A stretch of DNA of 64,000 bases from Pseudomonas sp. KU43P (GCF_033095865.1 NZ_AP019365.1:1027501-1091500), one strand, 5' to 3'. Shown: positions 19,331 to 28,740, numbered from the stretch's first letter. Translations and numbers: made by a program. The notes: generated by a model not told the origin, from the letters alone.

Positions 19331-19357
19331 AACAAAACGGGGCCTTTCGGCCCCGTT
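19331..19357 (-). terminator. Terminator of speC
   Basis: AACGGGGCC (19336-19344) and GGCCCCGTT (19349-19357) form a perfect 9-bp stem with a four-base loop. On the minus strand it is followed by TTGTTTTG, giving a good T tract five bases after the speC stop. Confidence 0.8.
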
Positions 19358-19362
19358 CGGCA

Positions 19363-20526
19363 TTACAGGTAGTAAGCCTTCAGCGGCGGGAAACCGTTGA
19401 ATTCCACTGCGCTGTAGCTGGTGGTGTAGGCACCGGTCGACAGCCAGTACAGGCGGTCACCGATCGCCAGGTTCAGCGGCAGGCCGTACTTGTAGTTCTC
19501 GTACATGATGTCGGCGCTGTCGCAAGTCGGGCCGGCGATGACCACTTCTTCTGCCTCGCCTTTCTTTTCGGTCCAGATCGGGAACTTGATGGCTTCGTCC
19601 ATGGTTTCGATCAGGCCAGAGAACTTGCCCACGTCGGTGTAGATCCAGCGCTCGACCGCAGTACGCGACTTGCGCGCCACCAGCACCACTTCGCTGACCA
19701 GGATACCGGCGTTGGCGATCAGCGAACGGCCCGGTTCCAGGATGATTTCCGGCAGGTCGTCACCGAAGTCTTCCTTGAGGAAGCGGATGATCTCTTCGGC
19801 GTAGGTCTCCAGGCTGTTGGTACGGGTGATGTAGTTGGCCGGGAAGCCGCCACCCATGTTGATCAGCTTGAGCTCGATGCCGTCTTCTTCCTTCAGGCGC
19901 TCGAAGATCACCTTGACCTTGGCAATGGCCGCGTCCCACACGCTGATGTCGCGCTGCTGCGAGCCTACGTGGAAGGAAATGCCGTATGGCACCAGGCCCA
20001 AATCGCGGGCGAGGATCAGCAGGTCCATGGCCATGTCGGTCTGGCAGCCGAACTTGCGCGACAGCGGCCAGTCAGCGGTGGTCGAGCCTTCGGTGAGGAT
20101 ACGTACGTACACCTTGGAGCCCGGCGCTGCCTTGGCGATGTTGCGCAGGTCGGCTTCCGAGTCGGTGGCATACAGGCGCACGCCCTTATCATAGAAGTAG
20201 CGGATGTCCTTGGACTTCTTGATGGTGTTGCCGTAGCTGATACGGTCAGCGCTGACGCCGCGGCCCAACACCTTGTCCAGCTCGTAGATCGAGGCGATGT
20301 CGAAGCTCGAACCCTTCTCTTTGAGCAGGTCGATGATCTCGACGGCCGGGTTGGCCTTGACCGCGTAGTAGACCTTGGCGAATTCGAACCCAGCGCGCAG
20401 GTCGTCGTAGGCCTGGCTGATCATCTGGGTGTCGATGAGTACGAACGGGGTTTCCTGCTTGTCGGCGAACGCCTTCATTTTCTGGAAGGTGTCACGCGCG
20501 AAATAGTCTTCGACCTGGATCGACAT
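19363..20526 (-). CDS. speC: Ornithine decarboxylase SpeC (fold III)
   Basis: A 387-residue eukaryotic-like PLP decarboxylase that makes putrescine from ornithine. PLP Lys57 (YYAVKANP), His186 (SFHVGSQ), the phosphate-binding GGGFP (residues 225-229) and EPGRS (264-268), and the catalytic Cys335 (GPTCDSAD) are all present. I chose the inner ATG at 20526 (MSIQVEDYFARDTF) with GGAG ten bases before; an in-frame ATG at 20547 would add seven residues. Same gene order (after the piu cluster) as PA4519. Lysine decarboxylase activity is possible in related enzymes. Confidence 0.93.
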   Translation of the reverse strand: MSIQVEDYFARDTFQKMKAFADKQETPFVLIDTQMISQAYDDLRAGFEFAKVYYAVKANPAVEIIDLLKEKGSSFDIASIYELDKVLGRGVSADRISYGNTIKKSKDIRYFYDKGVRLYATDSEADLRNIAKAAPGSKVYVRILTEGSTTADWPLSRKFGCQTDMAMDLLILARDLGLVPYGISFHVGSQQRDISVWDAAIAKVKVIFERLKEEDGIELKLINMGGGFPANYITRTNSLETYAEEIIRFLKEDFGDDLPEIILEPGRSLIANAGILVSEVVLVARKSRTAVERWIYTDVGKFSGLIETMDEAIKFPIWTEKKGEAEEVVIAGPTCDSADIMYENYKYGLPLNLAIGDRLYWLSTGAYTTSYSAVEFNGFPPLKAYYL

Positions 20527-20812
20527 GCTCAGGGACTCCATGGGCAAACTGAAAAGATAAGTGGCTGCAAACTGAACGTCCTCCGTATCCCCACTTTGGT
20601 TCGCCTACTCAGTACTTGAGCCGGATGGATCGTTTCCAGCATGGACGTTCGGCGCGCACTTTAGGGCGTGAACACGGCAAGATCAACAGGCAATCCGGGC
20701 GCGTTCGTCGTGGATCTGGGCCCTATCGTTTGAATAACCGACTCGTGTGACCGGCAGATGTTCCCTGGGATGTTTCAAGCGTAAAAAATTGTGGAATAGA
20801 CCGCAGGGAGGC

Positions 20813-20878
20813 CATCGCGGATGAATCCACTGCTACGGGCTTTTCCGGTTTTCTGCAGGAGCGGATTCATCCGCGATG
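20813..20878. repeat. 16-bp inverted repeat, second REP-like family
   Basis: CATCGCGGATGAATCC (20813-20828) and GGATTCATCCGCGATG (20863-20878) are perfect reverse complements 34 bases apart. This core (GCGGATGAATCCGC type) differs from the GCCGGC-based elements elsewhere in the window. The rest of the 480-base gap between speC and fecI holds the speC promoter region and a Fur-like site, with no ORF. Confidence 0.75.
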
Positions 20879-20978
20879 CGGCTTCAGGTGTTCATATTTA
20901 TGGCCACGCCAATTGGCACTTTGGTGCATGAAATTCCTCTTAAATTTTTTGTTACCGATCGGCGGAATTGCCGCAATT

Positions 20979-20997
20979 GATGAGAAACATTACTATT
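20979..20997 (+). promoter_or_regulatory. Fur-box-like site upstream of fecI
   Basis: GATGAGAAACATTACTATT matches the Fur consensus at 11 of 19 positions by eye and lies 34 bases before the fecI GTG. FecI-type sigma genes are generally Fur-repressed, which supports it. No clear -35/-10 pair could be fixed with confidence. Confidence 0.4.
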
Positions 20998-21031
20998 CGC
21001 ACCCTCATCCGCCTCCCTGACGACCGAGACC

Positions 21032-21520
21032 GTGTCTGGACACAAAGGCTTCCTCGACCACTACCATGAGCTGATCGGCACCTGGACGCGCAAGCTACGC
21101 AGTCGACAGCATGCCGAGGACCTCACCCACGATGCGTTTGTGCGGGTACTGGAAAACCCGCGCGAGCAGGTCGAGCAGCCTCGTGCCTACCTGCATCAGA
21201 CGGCGCGCAACATCGCGGTGGACAGTTTTCGCCGTGAGGACCGACGCCAGGCCCTGGAGCTGGAGGCCTTCGACGAGGGCGCCAGCGGCACCAGCGACCC
21301 GGAGGCTTATGTGCATGCCCTGGAACTGGCCGAGAGCGTCGAGCGGGCGCTGGCCGAGCTGCCGGTCAATTGCCGTCGGGTATTCATCTGGCAGAAGATC
21401 GAAGGCCTGACCCAGGCCGAGATCGCTGAGCGCATGGGTTTGACCAAGAACATGGTCGAAAAGTATATGATCCGCACGCTCCGACATCTGCGTGAGCACC
21501 TGGATGTGTCGGCACGATGA
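21032..21520 (+). CDS. fecI: ECF sigma factor FecI
   Basis: A 162-residue extracytoplasmic-function sigma factor. Region 2 spans about 5-75 (YHELIGTWTRKLRSRQHAEDLTHDAFVRV without the tail) and region 4 about 105-155 (LPVNCRRVFIWQKIEGLTQA and AERMGLTKNMVEKYMIR helix-turn-helix). Start is GTG 21032. It would drive transcription of fecA when the receptor and FecR signal. The stop overlaps the fecR ATG by four bases. Identity as the citrate system rests mainly on the downstream receptor. Confidence 0.92.
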   Translation: MSGHKGFLDHYHELIGTWTRKLRSRQHAEDLTHDAFVRVLENPREQVEQPRAYLHQTARNIAVDSFRREDRRQALELEAFDEGASGTSDPEAYVHALELAESVERALAELPVNCRRVFIWQKIEGLTQAEIAERMGLTKNMVEKYMIRTLRHLREHLDVSAR

Positions 21521-22500
21521 GTCAGGAGACCTTCCCCATGAAACAGCACGCTACCGATAGCGTCCGCGAGCAGGCGGCCAAATGGTTCGCCCGCGTGCAG
21601 GATGCGCCTCGCGATGCCGGGCTGCTGGCGCAGCTCGAGGCCTGGCTGGCGGTCGATCCGCAGCACCGTGAGGAATACCAGCAGCTCGTGCGGTTGTGGC
21701 AAGCCAGCGACTTCATTCCACGCCAGCGCCTGGAAGCGCTGTGTCAGGCCGAGCCGGTGCGGCAACTGCCGCGTCGACGCCTGTTGCAGCGGGCGTTGGC
21801 GGCCAGCGTGGCGGTGGTGGCTCTGGGGCTGGGCTGGGGCGGTTGGCAGTACCAGCAGCTGAATCATCAAGACACCTTGCAGACGGCGTTTGGTGAGCGT
21901 CGCCAGGTGGAGCTGCCGGACGGCTCGCACCTGGACCTCAACGGCGCTACCGACCTGCAGGTCGATTTCAGCCCGGGCCGGCGACACATCGTGCTGCGCA
22001 CGGGCGAAGCGATGTTCAGTGTCGCCCATGACAGCGCCAGGCCATTCGTGGTCGATACCGCCCAGGGCAAGGTGACCGTCACCGGTACCCGTTTCGATGT
22101 GCGCCAGGACCCGGCAGCCACCCGCGTGGCCGTCGAGCAGGGCTCGGTGCGCGTACAGGGCAAGGGCAGCGCGCTGGCGCAACTGAGTGCCGGTCAAGGT
22201 TCGCATATAGATGTACAGGGCAACGTGGCCGCCCCCTACGCGGTCAATGCTGCTGAACTGACAGCCTGGCGCCAGGGCAAGCTGGTCTTCGACAACGCCA
22301 CCCTGGCCGAGGTGGTCGCCGAAGCTTCGCGCTACCGCACCCAGCCGTTGCGGGTCGCGCCCGGCAAGGTGGCGCAGTTGCGGCTGTCCAGCACCTTCAG
22401 CATCGACGACACCGACGCCCTGCTGCGCGCCTTGCCGAGCATCCTGCCGGTGGCCATCAAGGACCACGAAGATGGTTCGCGCGAAATAATCGCGAAATAG
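21517..22500 (+). CDS. fecR: FecR-type anti-sigma/sigma regulator
   Basis: A 327-residue single-pass inner-membrane protein. The cytosolic N-terminus carries the DUF4880 sigma-binding motif (REQAAKWFARVQDAP, WLAVDPQHREEYQQL), a transmembrane segment lies near 88-105 (ALAASVAVVALGLGWGGW), and the periplasmic FecR domain (about 125-220, RRQVELPDGSHLDLNGAT, VTGTRFDVRQD) and STN-interacting C-terminus follow. It passes the signal from FecA's N-terminal domain to FecI. Coupled to fecI by an ATGA overlap. Confidence 0.92.
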   Translation: MSQETFPMKQHATDSVREQAAKWFARVQDAPRDAGLLAQLEAWLAVDPQHREEYQQLVRLWQASDFIPRQRLEALCQAEPVRQLPRRRLLQRALAASVAVVALGLGWGGWQYQQLNHQDTLQTAFGERRQVELPDGSHLDLNGATDLQVDFSPGRRHIVLRTGEAMFSVAHDSARPFVVDTAQGKVTVTGTRFDVRQDPAATRVAVEQGSVRVQGKGSALAQLSAGQGSHIDVQGNVAAPYAVNAAELTAWRQGKLVFDNATLAEVVAEASRYRTQPLRVAPGKVAQLRLSSTFSIDDTDALLRALPSILPVAIKDHEDGSREIIAK

Positions 22501-22594
22501 ATTCAGGTTTTTTTCCGTTCGTTCGTCTTCCCCGCCAGCTGCAACTGCCAAGCATTTCCATTTGCATGCGATTGGCGTTATCCCGACCTTCAGG

Positions 22595-25036
22595 ATGTTT
22601 GACGACGTGAACAACAACAAGCCTTTTCCACGCTTCCGCGCCCTGGCGCTGGCCCTTGCGGTCAGTACCGTGGCTGTCAACGGCCAGGCTGCACAGGCTG
22701 GCGCCGCTATCCAGATCCAGGCACAACCATTGGCTTCGGCGCTGAGCCAGCTAGGCCAGCAGACCAACCTGCAACTGTTCTTCAGCTCGGAGCTGGTGGC
22801 CGGCAAGCAGGCGCCAGCGGTTTCCGGCCAGCTGACGCCGGTGGAGGCACTGCAACAGCTTTTGCAGGGCAGCGGGCTGACCTACGAGATGTCCCAGGAC
22901 ACCGTGGTGGTCAAGCCACTGCCGAGCACTGTCGACCTGGGCAGCGGCAGCCTGGAACTGGCACCCACCGACATCAAGGTGGTCGGTGACTGGCTGGGTG
23001 ATGCCGATCAGGCCGTGGTGCAGAACCACCCCGGTGCACGCACGGTGGTACGCCGCGAAGCCATGGTGGAAAAGGGCGCGATGAACGTGCGCGACGTGCT
23101 GCGCGGCATCCCCGGGGTGCAGGTTCAGGATTCCAACGGCACCGGCGGCAGCGACCTGTCGCTCAACGTGGGTGTGCGCGGCCTGACCTCACGCCTGTCG
23201 CCACGCTCGACGGTATTGATCGATGGCATCCCAGCGGCCTTTGCACCTTATGGCCAGCCGCAGCTGTCGATGGCACCGATCTCCTCGGGCAACCTCGACA
23301 GCATCGACGTGGTCCGCGGCGCAGGTTCGGTGCGTTATGGTCCGCAAAACGTCGGCGGGGTCATCAACTTCGTCACCCGCGCGATTCCCGAAAAAGCCTC
23401 GGCAGAGCTGTCTACCACGCTGGAAACGTCGCAGCACGGTGGCTGGAAGCACACCGAGTCGGCCTTCGTTGGCGGGACCGCCGACAACGGCATGGGCGTT
23501 GCGCTGCTGTATACCGGGGTGAACGGCAACGGTTACCGTGAGAGCAACAACGGCAACGACATCGACGACGTGATCCTCAAGACTCACTGGGCGCCCACCG
23601 ACGTCGACGAGTTCTGGCTCAACTTCCACTACTACGATGGCCGCGCCGACATGCCCGGTGGCCTGACCCAGGCGCAGTACGACAGCAACCCGTACCAGTC
23701 GCTGCGCGACTACGACTACTTCGCCGGGCGGCGCAAGGACGTGTCGTTCAAATGGCAGCGCCAGCTCGACGAGGCCACCCAGTTCGAAGTGCTGACCTAC
23801 TACACCGACAGCTTCCGCGGCAGCGCCATCGCCTCGCGTGACATGAAGACCCTGTCGTCGTACCCGCGCAACTACCACACCTTCGCCATCGAGCCGCGGG
23901 TGTCGCGAATCTTCTTCACCGGCCCCGCTACCCAGGAAGTCAGCGTCGGCTACCGTTACCTGAAAGAAGCCATGCGCGAGCAGTCCACCCGCCTGGCCTT
24001 GATCGACAACGTGCCAACGCAGACCCCGACATCCGATGGCCATGTGTTCCAGGACCGCAGTGGCGGCACGGAGGCCAGCGCCTATTACATCGATGACAAG
24101 ATCGATATCGGCAACTGGACCATCACCCCGGGCATCCGCTTCGAGCACATCAACACCGACTGGCGCGACCGCCCGGTGCTGGGCGCCAACAACAAACCGG
24201 TACCGGAGAAGAACCGCAGCATCACCAGCAACGAACCGTTGCCGGCGCTGAGCGTCATGTACCACATCTCCGATGCCTGGAAACTGTTCGCCAACTACGA
24301 GACCTCGTTCGGCAGCCTGCAGTACTTCCAGCTGGGCCAGGGCGGCACTGGCAACAGCACGGCCAATGGCCTGGAACCGGAAAAGGCCAAGACCTACGAA
24401 ATCGGCACGCGCTATGACAACGGCGGCTTCGCGGGCGAGCTGACCGCGTTCTACATCGACTTCGATGACGAGCTGCAATACATCAGCAACGATGTGGGCT
24501 GGACCAACCTGGGTGCGACCAAGCACCAAGGGATCGAGGCGTCTGTGCGGTATGACCTGGTCGGGCTCGACCCACGCCTGGACGGCCTGTCGGTCAATGG
24601 GGGCTACACCTATACCCGCGCCACCTATGAAGGGGACATTCCTGGCTTCAAGGGCCGCGACCTGCCGTTCTACTCGCGCCAGGTGGCCACCGCAGGCGTG
24701 CGTTATGAAATCAATCGCTGGACCTGGAATCTGGATGCCTACGCCCAGTCCAAGCAGCGAGCGCCGGGTACCGGGATCAATGCCGATGGCAGCTTCAATG
24801 GCGACTACATCACCGAGCCGAGCGCAGATGGGCAGTATGGCGACATTCCGGGTTACGTGACCTGGCATGCCCGTGGCGGTTATGACTTCGGGCCGAAGCT
24901 GTCGAACCTGAAAGTGGCAGCGGGGGTGAAGAACCTGTTCGACAAGCAGTACTTCACCCGCTCCAGCGACAACAACGCCGGCATCTATGTGGGTGAGCCG
25001 CGCACCTTCTATGTGCAGGCCAGTGTAGGGTTCTGA
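22595..25036 (+). CDS. fecA: TonB-dependent ferric citrate transducer FecA
   Basis: About 813 residues. I chose ATG 22595; a GTG at 22607 or the upstream ATG 22562 are alternatives. Signal peptide, then the N-terminal STN signalling domain (about 35-115, IQAQPLASALSQLGQQTNLQ), plug (about 135-260, NNGTGGSDL-like DSNGTGGSDLSLNVGVRGL, STVLIDGIPAAFAPYGQPQ) and barrel ending VQASVGF. Long runs such as VVGDWLGDA, FAPYGQPQLS, DIGNWTITPG and GGTADNG agree with E. coli FecA, so the substrate is probably ferric dicitrate. Transcription by FecI is expected; no FecI promoter could be confirmed in the 94-base gap. Confidence 0.92.
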   Translation: MFDDVNNNKPFPRFRALALALAVSTVAVNGQAAQAGAAIQIQAQPLASALSQLGQQTNLQLFFSSELVAGKQAPAVSGQLTPVEALQQLLQGSGLTYEMSQDTVVVKPLPSTVDLGSGSLELAPTDIKVVGDWLGDADQAVVQNHPGARTVVRREAMVEKGAMNVRDVLRGIPGVQVQDSNGTGGSDLSLNVGVRGLTSRLSPRSTVLIDGIPAAFAPYGQPQLSMAPISSGNLDSIDVVRGAGSVRYGPQNVGGVINFVTRAIPEKASAELSTTLETSQHGGWKHTESAFVGGTADNGMGVALLYTGVNGNGYRESNNGNDIDDVILKTHWAPTDVDEFWLNFHYYDGRADMPGGLTQAQYDSNPYQSLRDYDYFAGRRKDVSFKWQRQLDEATQFEVLTYYTDSFRGSAIASRDMKTLSSYPRNYHTFAIEPRVSRIFFTGPATQEVSVGYRYLKEAMREQSTRLALIDNVPTQTPTSDGHVFQDRSGGTEASAYYIDDKIDIGNWTITPGIRFEHINTDWRDRPVLGANNKPVPEKNRSITSNEPLPALSVMYHISDAWKLFANYETSFGSLQYFQLGQGGTGNSTANGLEPEKAKTYEIGTRYDNGGFAGELTAFYIDFDDELQYISNDVGWTNLGATKHQGIEASVRYDLVGLDPRLDGLSVNGGYTYTRATYEGDIPGFKGRDLPFYSRQVATAGVRYEINRWTWNLDAYAQSKQRAPGTGINADGSFNGDYITEPSADGQYGDIPGYVTWHARGGYDFGPKLSNLKVAAGVKNLFDKQYFTRSSDNNAGIYVGEPRTFYVQASVGF

Positions 25037-25048
25037 TACTGCGGCGGC

Positions 25049-25163
25049 CCAATCGCCGGCAAGCCGGCTCCCACAGGGAACTTACAGGCTCAAGCCTTTG
25101 TGGGAGCCGGCTCCCACAGGGAACTTACAGGCTCAAGCCTTTGTGGGAGCCGGCTTGCCGGCG
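25049..25163. repeat. REP pair with internal 43-bp tandem duplication
   Basis: A left REP half (from 25049) and right half (to 25163) enclose two identical 43-bp units, 25064-25106 and 25107-25149, each reading CCGGCTCCCACAGGGAACTT at its start and ending TTTGTGGGAG. The duplication gives an extra half-arm and points to slippage or REP-mediated recombination after fecA. Confidence 0.9.
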
Positions 25164-25188
25164 TTGGGGGCGCAAAGCGCCCCCACGA

Positions 25189-26346
25189 TCAGGACGCCAC
25201 CGCCTCGGCCGGCGACACGATGCTGGTCTTGCCCCCTCGCGATCTGCCCGAACTCAGGTAAGCCGCAATCGACTCCTGCGTCACCTCCCCCAGGAACACC
25301 TGTTCCGCATCCAGCACCGGCAACCAGGCCCGATTGAACTCGTACATCCGCGACAACAGGATGCGCAGATGCTCATCGTGCGACGCCGTGGCATTGAACG
25401 GGCGCAGGAAGTCGCCGCACACCCCATGCTGGCGGTGCATGTCACGCCGGCGCACATAGCCCAGCGCCTTGTTCTGCCCGTCGGTCACAACCACGTAGCG
25501 CCGGTCGTGCTCGTCGAGCAGTTCCAGGGCATCGCTGACCGGCGTCTCGGGGCTCACCGACGGCGCGTTGTCTGCCGCATCCTCGGCACGTACCAGCAGC
25601 AGGCGCTTGAGGGTGCTGTCCTGGCCGACGAAGTTGCTGACGAAATCGTCCACCGGGTGCGCCAGCAAGGTATCCGGGTGATCCAGCTGTAGCAGCTTGC
25701 CGGCGCGGAAGATGGCGATCTTGTCGCCCAGCTTGATCGCTTCGTCGATATCGTGGCTGACCATGATCACGGTCTTGTTCAGCGCGCGTTGCATCTCGAA
25801 GAACTCGTTCTGGATCATCTCGCGGTTGATCGGATCGACCGCGCCGAACGGCTCGTCCATCAGCAGCACTGGCGCCTCGGCGGCAAGGGCGCGAATCACA
25901 CCGATACGCTGCTGCTGGCCACCGGACAGCTCGCGCGGGTAGCGCTGCAGGTACTGCTTGGGTTCGAGCTTGATCATGCTCATCAGTTCGCGGGCACGGT
26001 CGTGGCAGCGCTGCTTGTCCCAGCCCAGCAGGCGTGGGACCACGGTGATGTTCTCTTCGATGGTCATGTTGGGGAACAGGCCGATCTGCTGGATCACGTA
26101 ACCGATGTGGCGGCGCAGGGTCACTTCATCCAGGCCGCTGGTGTCTTCGCCGTTGATGAATACCTGGCCGGAAGTGGGCGTGATCAGGCGGTTGATCATC
26201 TTCAGCGTGGTGCTTTTGCCGCACCCCGAGGGGCCGAGGAATACGCAGATTTCGCCTTCGTTGACGGTGAGGCTGACCGAGTCGACGGCTTTGACGTCCT
26301 TGCCGTTGACGTTGAAGGTCTTGCTGAGGTTCTTGAGTTCGATCAT
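25189..26346 (-). CDS. opuCA: Osmoprotectant ABC importer ATPase (OpuCA-like, with CBS domains)
   Basis: A 385-residue ATP-binding subunit. Walker A GPSGCGKST (about 38-46), signature LSGGQQQR, Walker B VLLMDEPFGAVDP and the H-loop VSHDIDEA define the ATPase. Two CBS-like motifs fill the C-terminal third (about 260-370, VSDALELLDEHDRRYVVVTD), which in this family sense ionic strength or cyclic-di-AMP. It closes a four-gene minus-strand operon and overlaps the permease upstream by four bases. Substrate (glycine betaine, choline or carnitine) is inferred. Confidence 0.9.
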   Translation of the reverse strand: MIELKNLSKTFNVNGKDVKAVDSVSLTVNEGEICVFLGPSGCGKSTTLKMINRLITPTSGQVFINGEDTSGLDEVTLRRHIGYVIQQIGLFPNMTIEENITVVPRLLGWDKQRCHDRARELMSMIKLEPKQYLQRYPRELSGGQQQRIGVIRALAAEAPVLLMDEPFGAVDPINREMIQNEFFEMQRALNKTVIMVSHDIDEAIKLGDKIAIFRAGKLLQLDHPDTLLAHPVDDFVSNFVGQDSTLKRLLLVRAEDAADNAPSVSPETPVSDALELLDEHDRRYVVVTDGQNKALGYVRRRDMHRQHGVCGDFLRPFNATASHDEHLRILLSRMYEFNRAWLPVLDAEQVFLGEVTQESIAAYLSSGRSRGGKTSIVSPAEAVAS

Positions 26347-26996
26347 GAGCGCAGTCCTTCTGGAGTCAGGGCACGTTGCAGGGTTTGCAGGAGCAGGTCG
26401 GCAATGATCGCCAGCAGGCTGACCAGCACGGCGCCGACCAGCAGCATCGACATGTCGCTGCGGCTGATGGACGTGAGGATGAGCACGCCGAGGCCGCCGG
26501 CGCCGATGGTGGCGGCGATGGTCATGACGCCGATGTTCATCACCACAGCGGTGCGCACGCCAGCGAGGATCACCGGCACCGCGATGGGTAGCTCGACCAT
26601 GCGCAGGCGCTGGCCGAAAGTCATGCCGATGCCGCGAGCGGCTTCGCGGATGCCCGGCTCGACATTGGTCAGGGCGAGGTAGGTGTTGCGCAGGATCGGC
26701 AGCAGCGAATAGAGGAACACTGCCGTGATCGCCGGCAGCGGGCCGAGGCCCTGGCCGAACTTGGAATAGAACGGCAGCAGCAGGCCGAACAAGGCGATCG
26801 AGGGAATGGTGAGCAGCACCGTGGCGCTGGCCTGCAGGGGGCCGGCCAGGGCGGGGAAGCGGGTCATCAGGATGCCCAGTGGCACGCCGAAGAGGATCGC
26901 CAGGCCCACGGCGATGCCGACCAGCATGATGTGCTGCCAGGTCAGTTGCAGCACCAGGGCCCAGTCGAGGTGGGTGAAAGCGTCGAGCAGATTCAT
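26343..26996 (-). CDS. Osmoprotectant ABC importer permease (ATPase-proximal)
   Basis: A 217-residue inner-membrane permease of the ProW/OpuCB type with about five or six helices, including the EAA loop EAARGIGMTFGQRLRMVELP that docks on the ATPase. It begins MNLLDAFTHLDWALVLQLTW and ends EGLRS. ATGA overlaps join it to the ATPase gene downstream and the binding-protein gene upstream, so all three are coupled. Confidence 0.9.
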   Translation of the reverse strand: MNLLDAFTHLDWALVLQLTWQHIMLVGIAVGLAILFGVPLGILMTRFPALAGPLQASATVLLTIPSIALFGLLLPFYSKFGQGLGPLPAITAVFLYSLLPILRNTYLALTNVEPGIREAARGIGMTFGQRLRMVELPIAVPVILAGVRTAVVMNIGVMTIAATIGAGGLGVLILTSISRSDMSMLLVGAVLVSLLAIIADLLLQTLQRALTPEGLRS

Positions 26997-27904
26997 GGCT
27001 GTACCTCGCTCAGCGGGTGATCACGCAGGAACGCGGCGGCGACGGAGGTCGGGCTCTGGTGCTGCACGTCGACCTTGGCGTTGAGCTGGCGCATGGTTTC
27101 GTCGTCGAGTTGCTCGGCCAGCGGCTTGAGCAGGGCGACCAGTTGCGGGTGGGCGTCGAGCACGGCCTGGCGCACCACCGGGGCGGCGGTGTAATCGGGG
27201 AAGTAGTGCTTGTCGTCTTCCAGCAGCTTGAGGTTGAAGGCGTTGAGGCGGCCGTCGGTGGTGTACACCAAGCCGGCGAACACCTGGTTGTTGCTCATGG
27301 CCGTGTAGACCAGGCCGGCATCCATCTGGCGGATATTTGCGCGGCCCACCTGCAGGTCGTACATCTCCTTCAGGCCCACCAGGCCATCCGGGCGGTTGGC
27401 GAATTCGGTGTCCAACGCGATCAGATGATTGCGCCGGCTTTCGTCACGCAGCACCTGGTTGAGGTCGCTGATCGAGTTGACCTGTGGATAAGCCTCGGCC
27501 ACTTGCTTGGGCAGGCCCAAAGCGTAGGTATTGCTGAATTTCGACGGAGTCAGCCAGATCAGGCCTTTCTTGGCATCCAATTGCTTGACCCGGGCGTAGG
27601 TGGCCTCGGCACTGGGCATGCGTTCGTCAATGTGGTTGTACGAAACCAGCGACACCCCGGTGTATTCCCACATCAGGTCGAGCTGGCCGGTTTCCTGGGC
27701 CTGGCGCGCCAGGCTGCTGCCCAGGCCCCCGGTGACACGCACGTCAAAGCCGTTGGCGCGCAGATACTGGGCGGTAATTTCGGCGAGCACGGTCTGTTCG
27801 GTGAACACCCGCGCGCCGATGCGGATCAGCGGTTTTTCCGCTGCCTGGGCAAAACCTGCGAACAGCAGGGCCGCGCCCAGGAGCAAGGCGATTCTCTTCT
27901 TCAT
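26993..27904 (-). CDS. opuCC: Osmoprotectant periplasmic binding protein (OpuCC/OsmX-like)
   Basis: A 303-residue binding protein with a signal peptide (MKKRIALLLGAALLFAGFAQA, cleavage after AQA). The mature protein has OpuAC-family motifs IGARVFTEQTVLAEI, LDLMWEYTGVSLVSYN and DAGLVYTAMSNNQVFAGLVY. Tyr and Trp residues in those motifs are candidates for the quaternary-amine cage. There is no lipobox, so it is a free periplasmic protein. It sits between the two permease genes. Confidence 0.9.
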   Translation of the reverse strand: MKKRIALLLGAALLFAGFAQAAEKPLIRIGARVFTEQTVLAEITAQYLRANGFDVRVTGGLGSSLARQAQETGQLDLMWEYTGVSLVSYNHIDERMPSAEATYARVKQLDAKKGLIWLTPSKFSNTYALGLPKQVAEAYPQVNSISDLNQVLRDESRRNHLIALDTEFANRPDGLVGLKEMYDLQVGRANIRQMDAGLVYTAMSNNQVFAGLVYTTDGRLNAFNLKLLEDDKHYFPDYTAAPVVRQAVLDAHPQLVALLKPLAEQLDDETMRQLNAKVDVQHQSPTSVAAAFLRDHPLSEVQP

Positions 27905-27917
27905 ACGTTCCCTCTTG

Positions 27918-28631
27918 TCAGTGGGCCAGGCCGCGTTCCAGCCAGCGCTTGCTGGAGAAACTCACCAGCGCATCGAGCAGCAAGGCCAGCAGCGCCGTGC
28001 AGGCGGCGCCCAGCAAAAGCTGCGGCTGGTTGTTCAGGGCGATGCCCGGGAAGATCAGGCTGCCCAGGCTGTTGGCGCCGATCAGGAACGCCAGGGGCGC
28101 GGTGCCGACATTGAGCGCCAGGGCCACACGCACACCGCCGACGATGATCGGCACGGCATTGGGCAGCTCCACCTGCCAGAGTTGCTGGCGCGGGGTCATG
28201 CCGATGCCGGTGGCGGCTTCCTTGAGCGAGGCGGGGACGTTCTTCAGGCCTTCGTAGGTGTTGCGCACGATCGGCAGGAGGGAGGCGAGGAACAGCGCGA
28301 AGATCGCGGGCCCGGCGCCGATGCCCAGGATACTCAGGGCGATGGCCAGAACGGCCAGGGGAGGGATGGTGTTGCCAACGTTGAAGAACTGCATGAAGCG
28401 CTCGGCTTTGTCGACCCGGTGCGGTCGACTCAAGGCAATGCCGGCGGGGATGCCCACGGCCAACGCCGCCGCCATCGAAGCCAGCACCAGAACCAGGTGC
28501 GCTTGCAGGTAGAACCCAAGATCGTCGCGATAATGCGCGATCGTGTCGATGCCGATCCAGTGGATCAGCAGGGCCAGGATGACGAGCACGGCGGCCCATC
28601 CCAACAGCCCTTTTCCGTAGCGTGTAGCCAC
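27918..28631 (-). CDS. Osmoprotectant ABC importer permease (first gene of operon)
   Basis: A 237-residue permease with five to six helices and an EAA loop (KEAATGIGMTPRQQLWQVEL). I chose GTG 28631 because AAGGAG (28639-28644) lies exactly seven bases upstream; the frame stays open further to 28727 but those starts lack a ribosome binding site and would add a hydrophilic, unconserved tail. As the first gene of the operon it is preceded by a long untranslated-looking leader. Gene order permease-binding protein-permease-ATPase is the reverse of classical opuCABCD. Confidence 0.88.
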   Translation of the reverse strand: MATRYGKGLLGWAAVLVILALLIHWIGIDTIAHYRDDLGFYLQAHLVLVLASMAAALAVGIPAGIALSRPHRVDKAERFMQFFNVGNTIPPLAVLAIALSILGIGAGPAIFALFLASLLPIVRNTYEGLKNVPASLKEAATGIGMTPRQQLWQVELPNAVPIIVGGVRVALALNVGTAPLAFLIGANSLGSLIFPGIALNNQPQLLLGAACTALLALLLDALVSFSSKRWLERGLAH

Positions 28632-28740
28632 AGGCGGACTCCTTGTGTTGTCGGCGAGCACACTCTTTTTTTGACCGACCATGGTGGGCGGCGAGTGGTG
28701 TGTTCGCGAGTAAGCAGCGTGAAGCAACCGAAGGCTGCGA

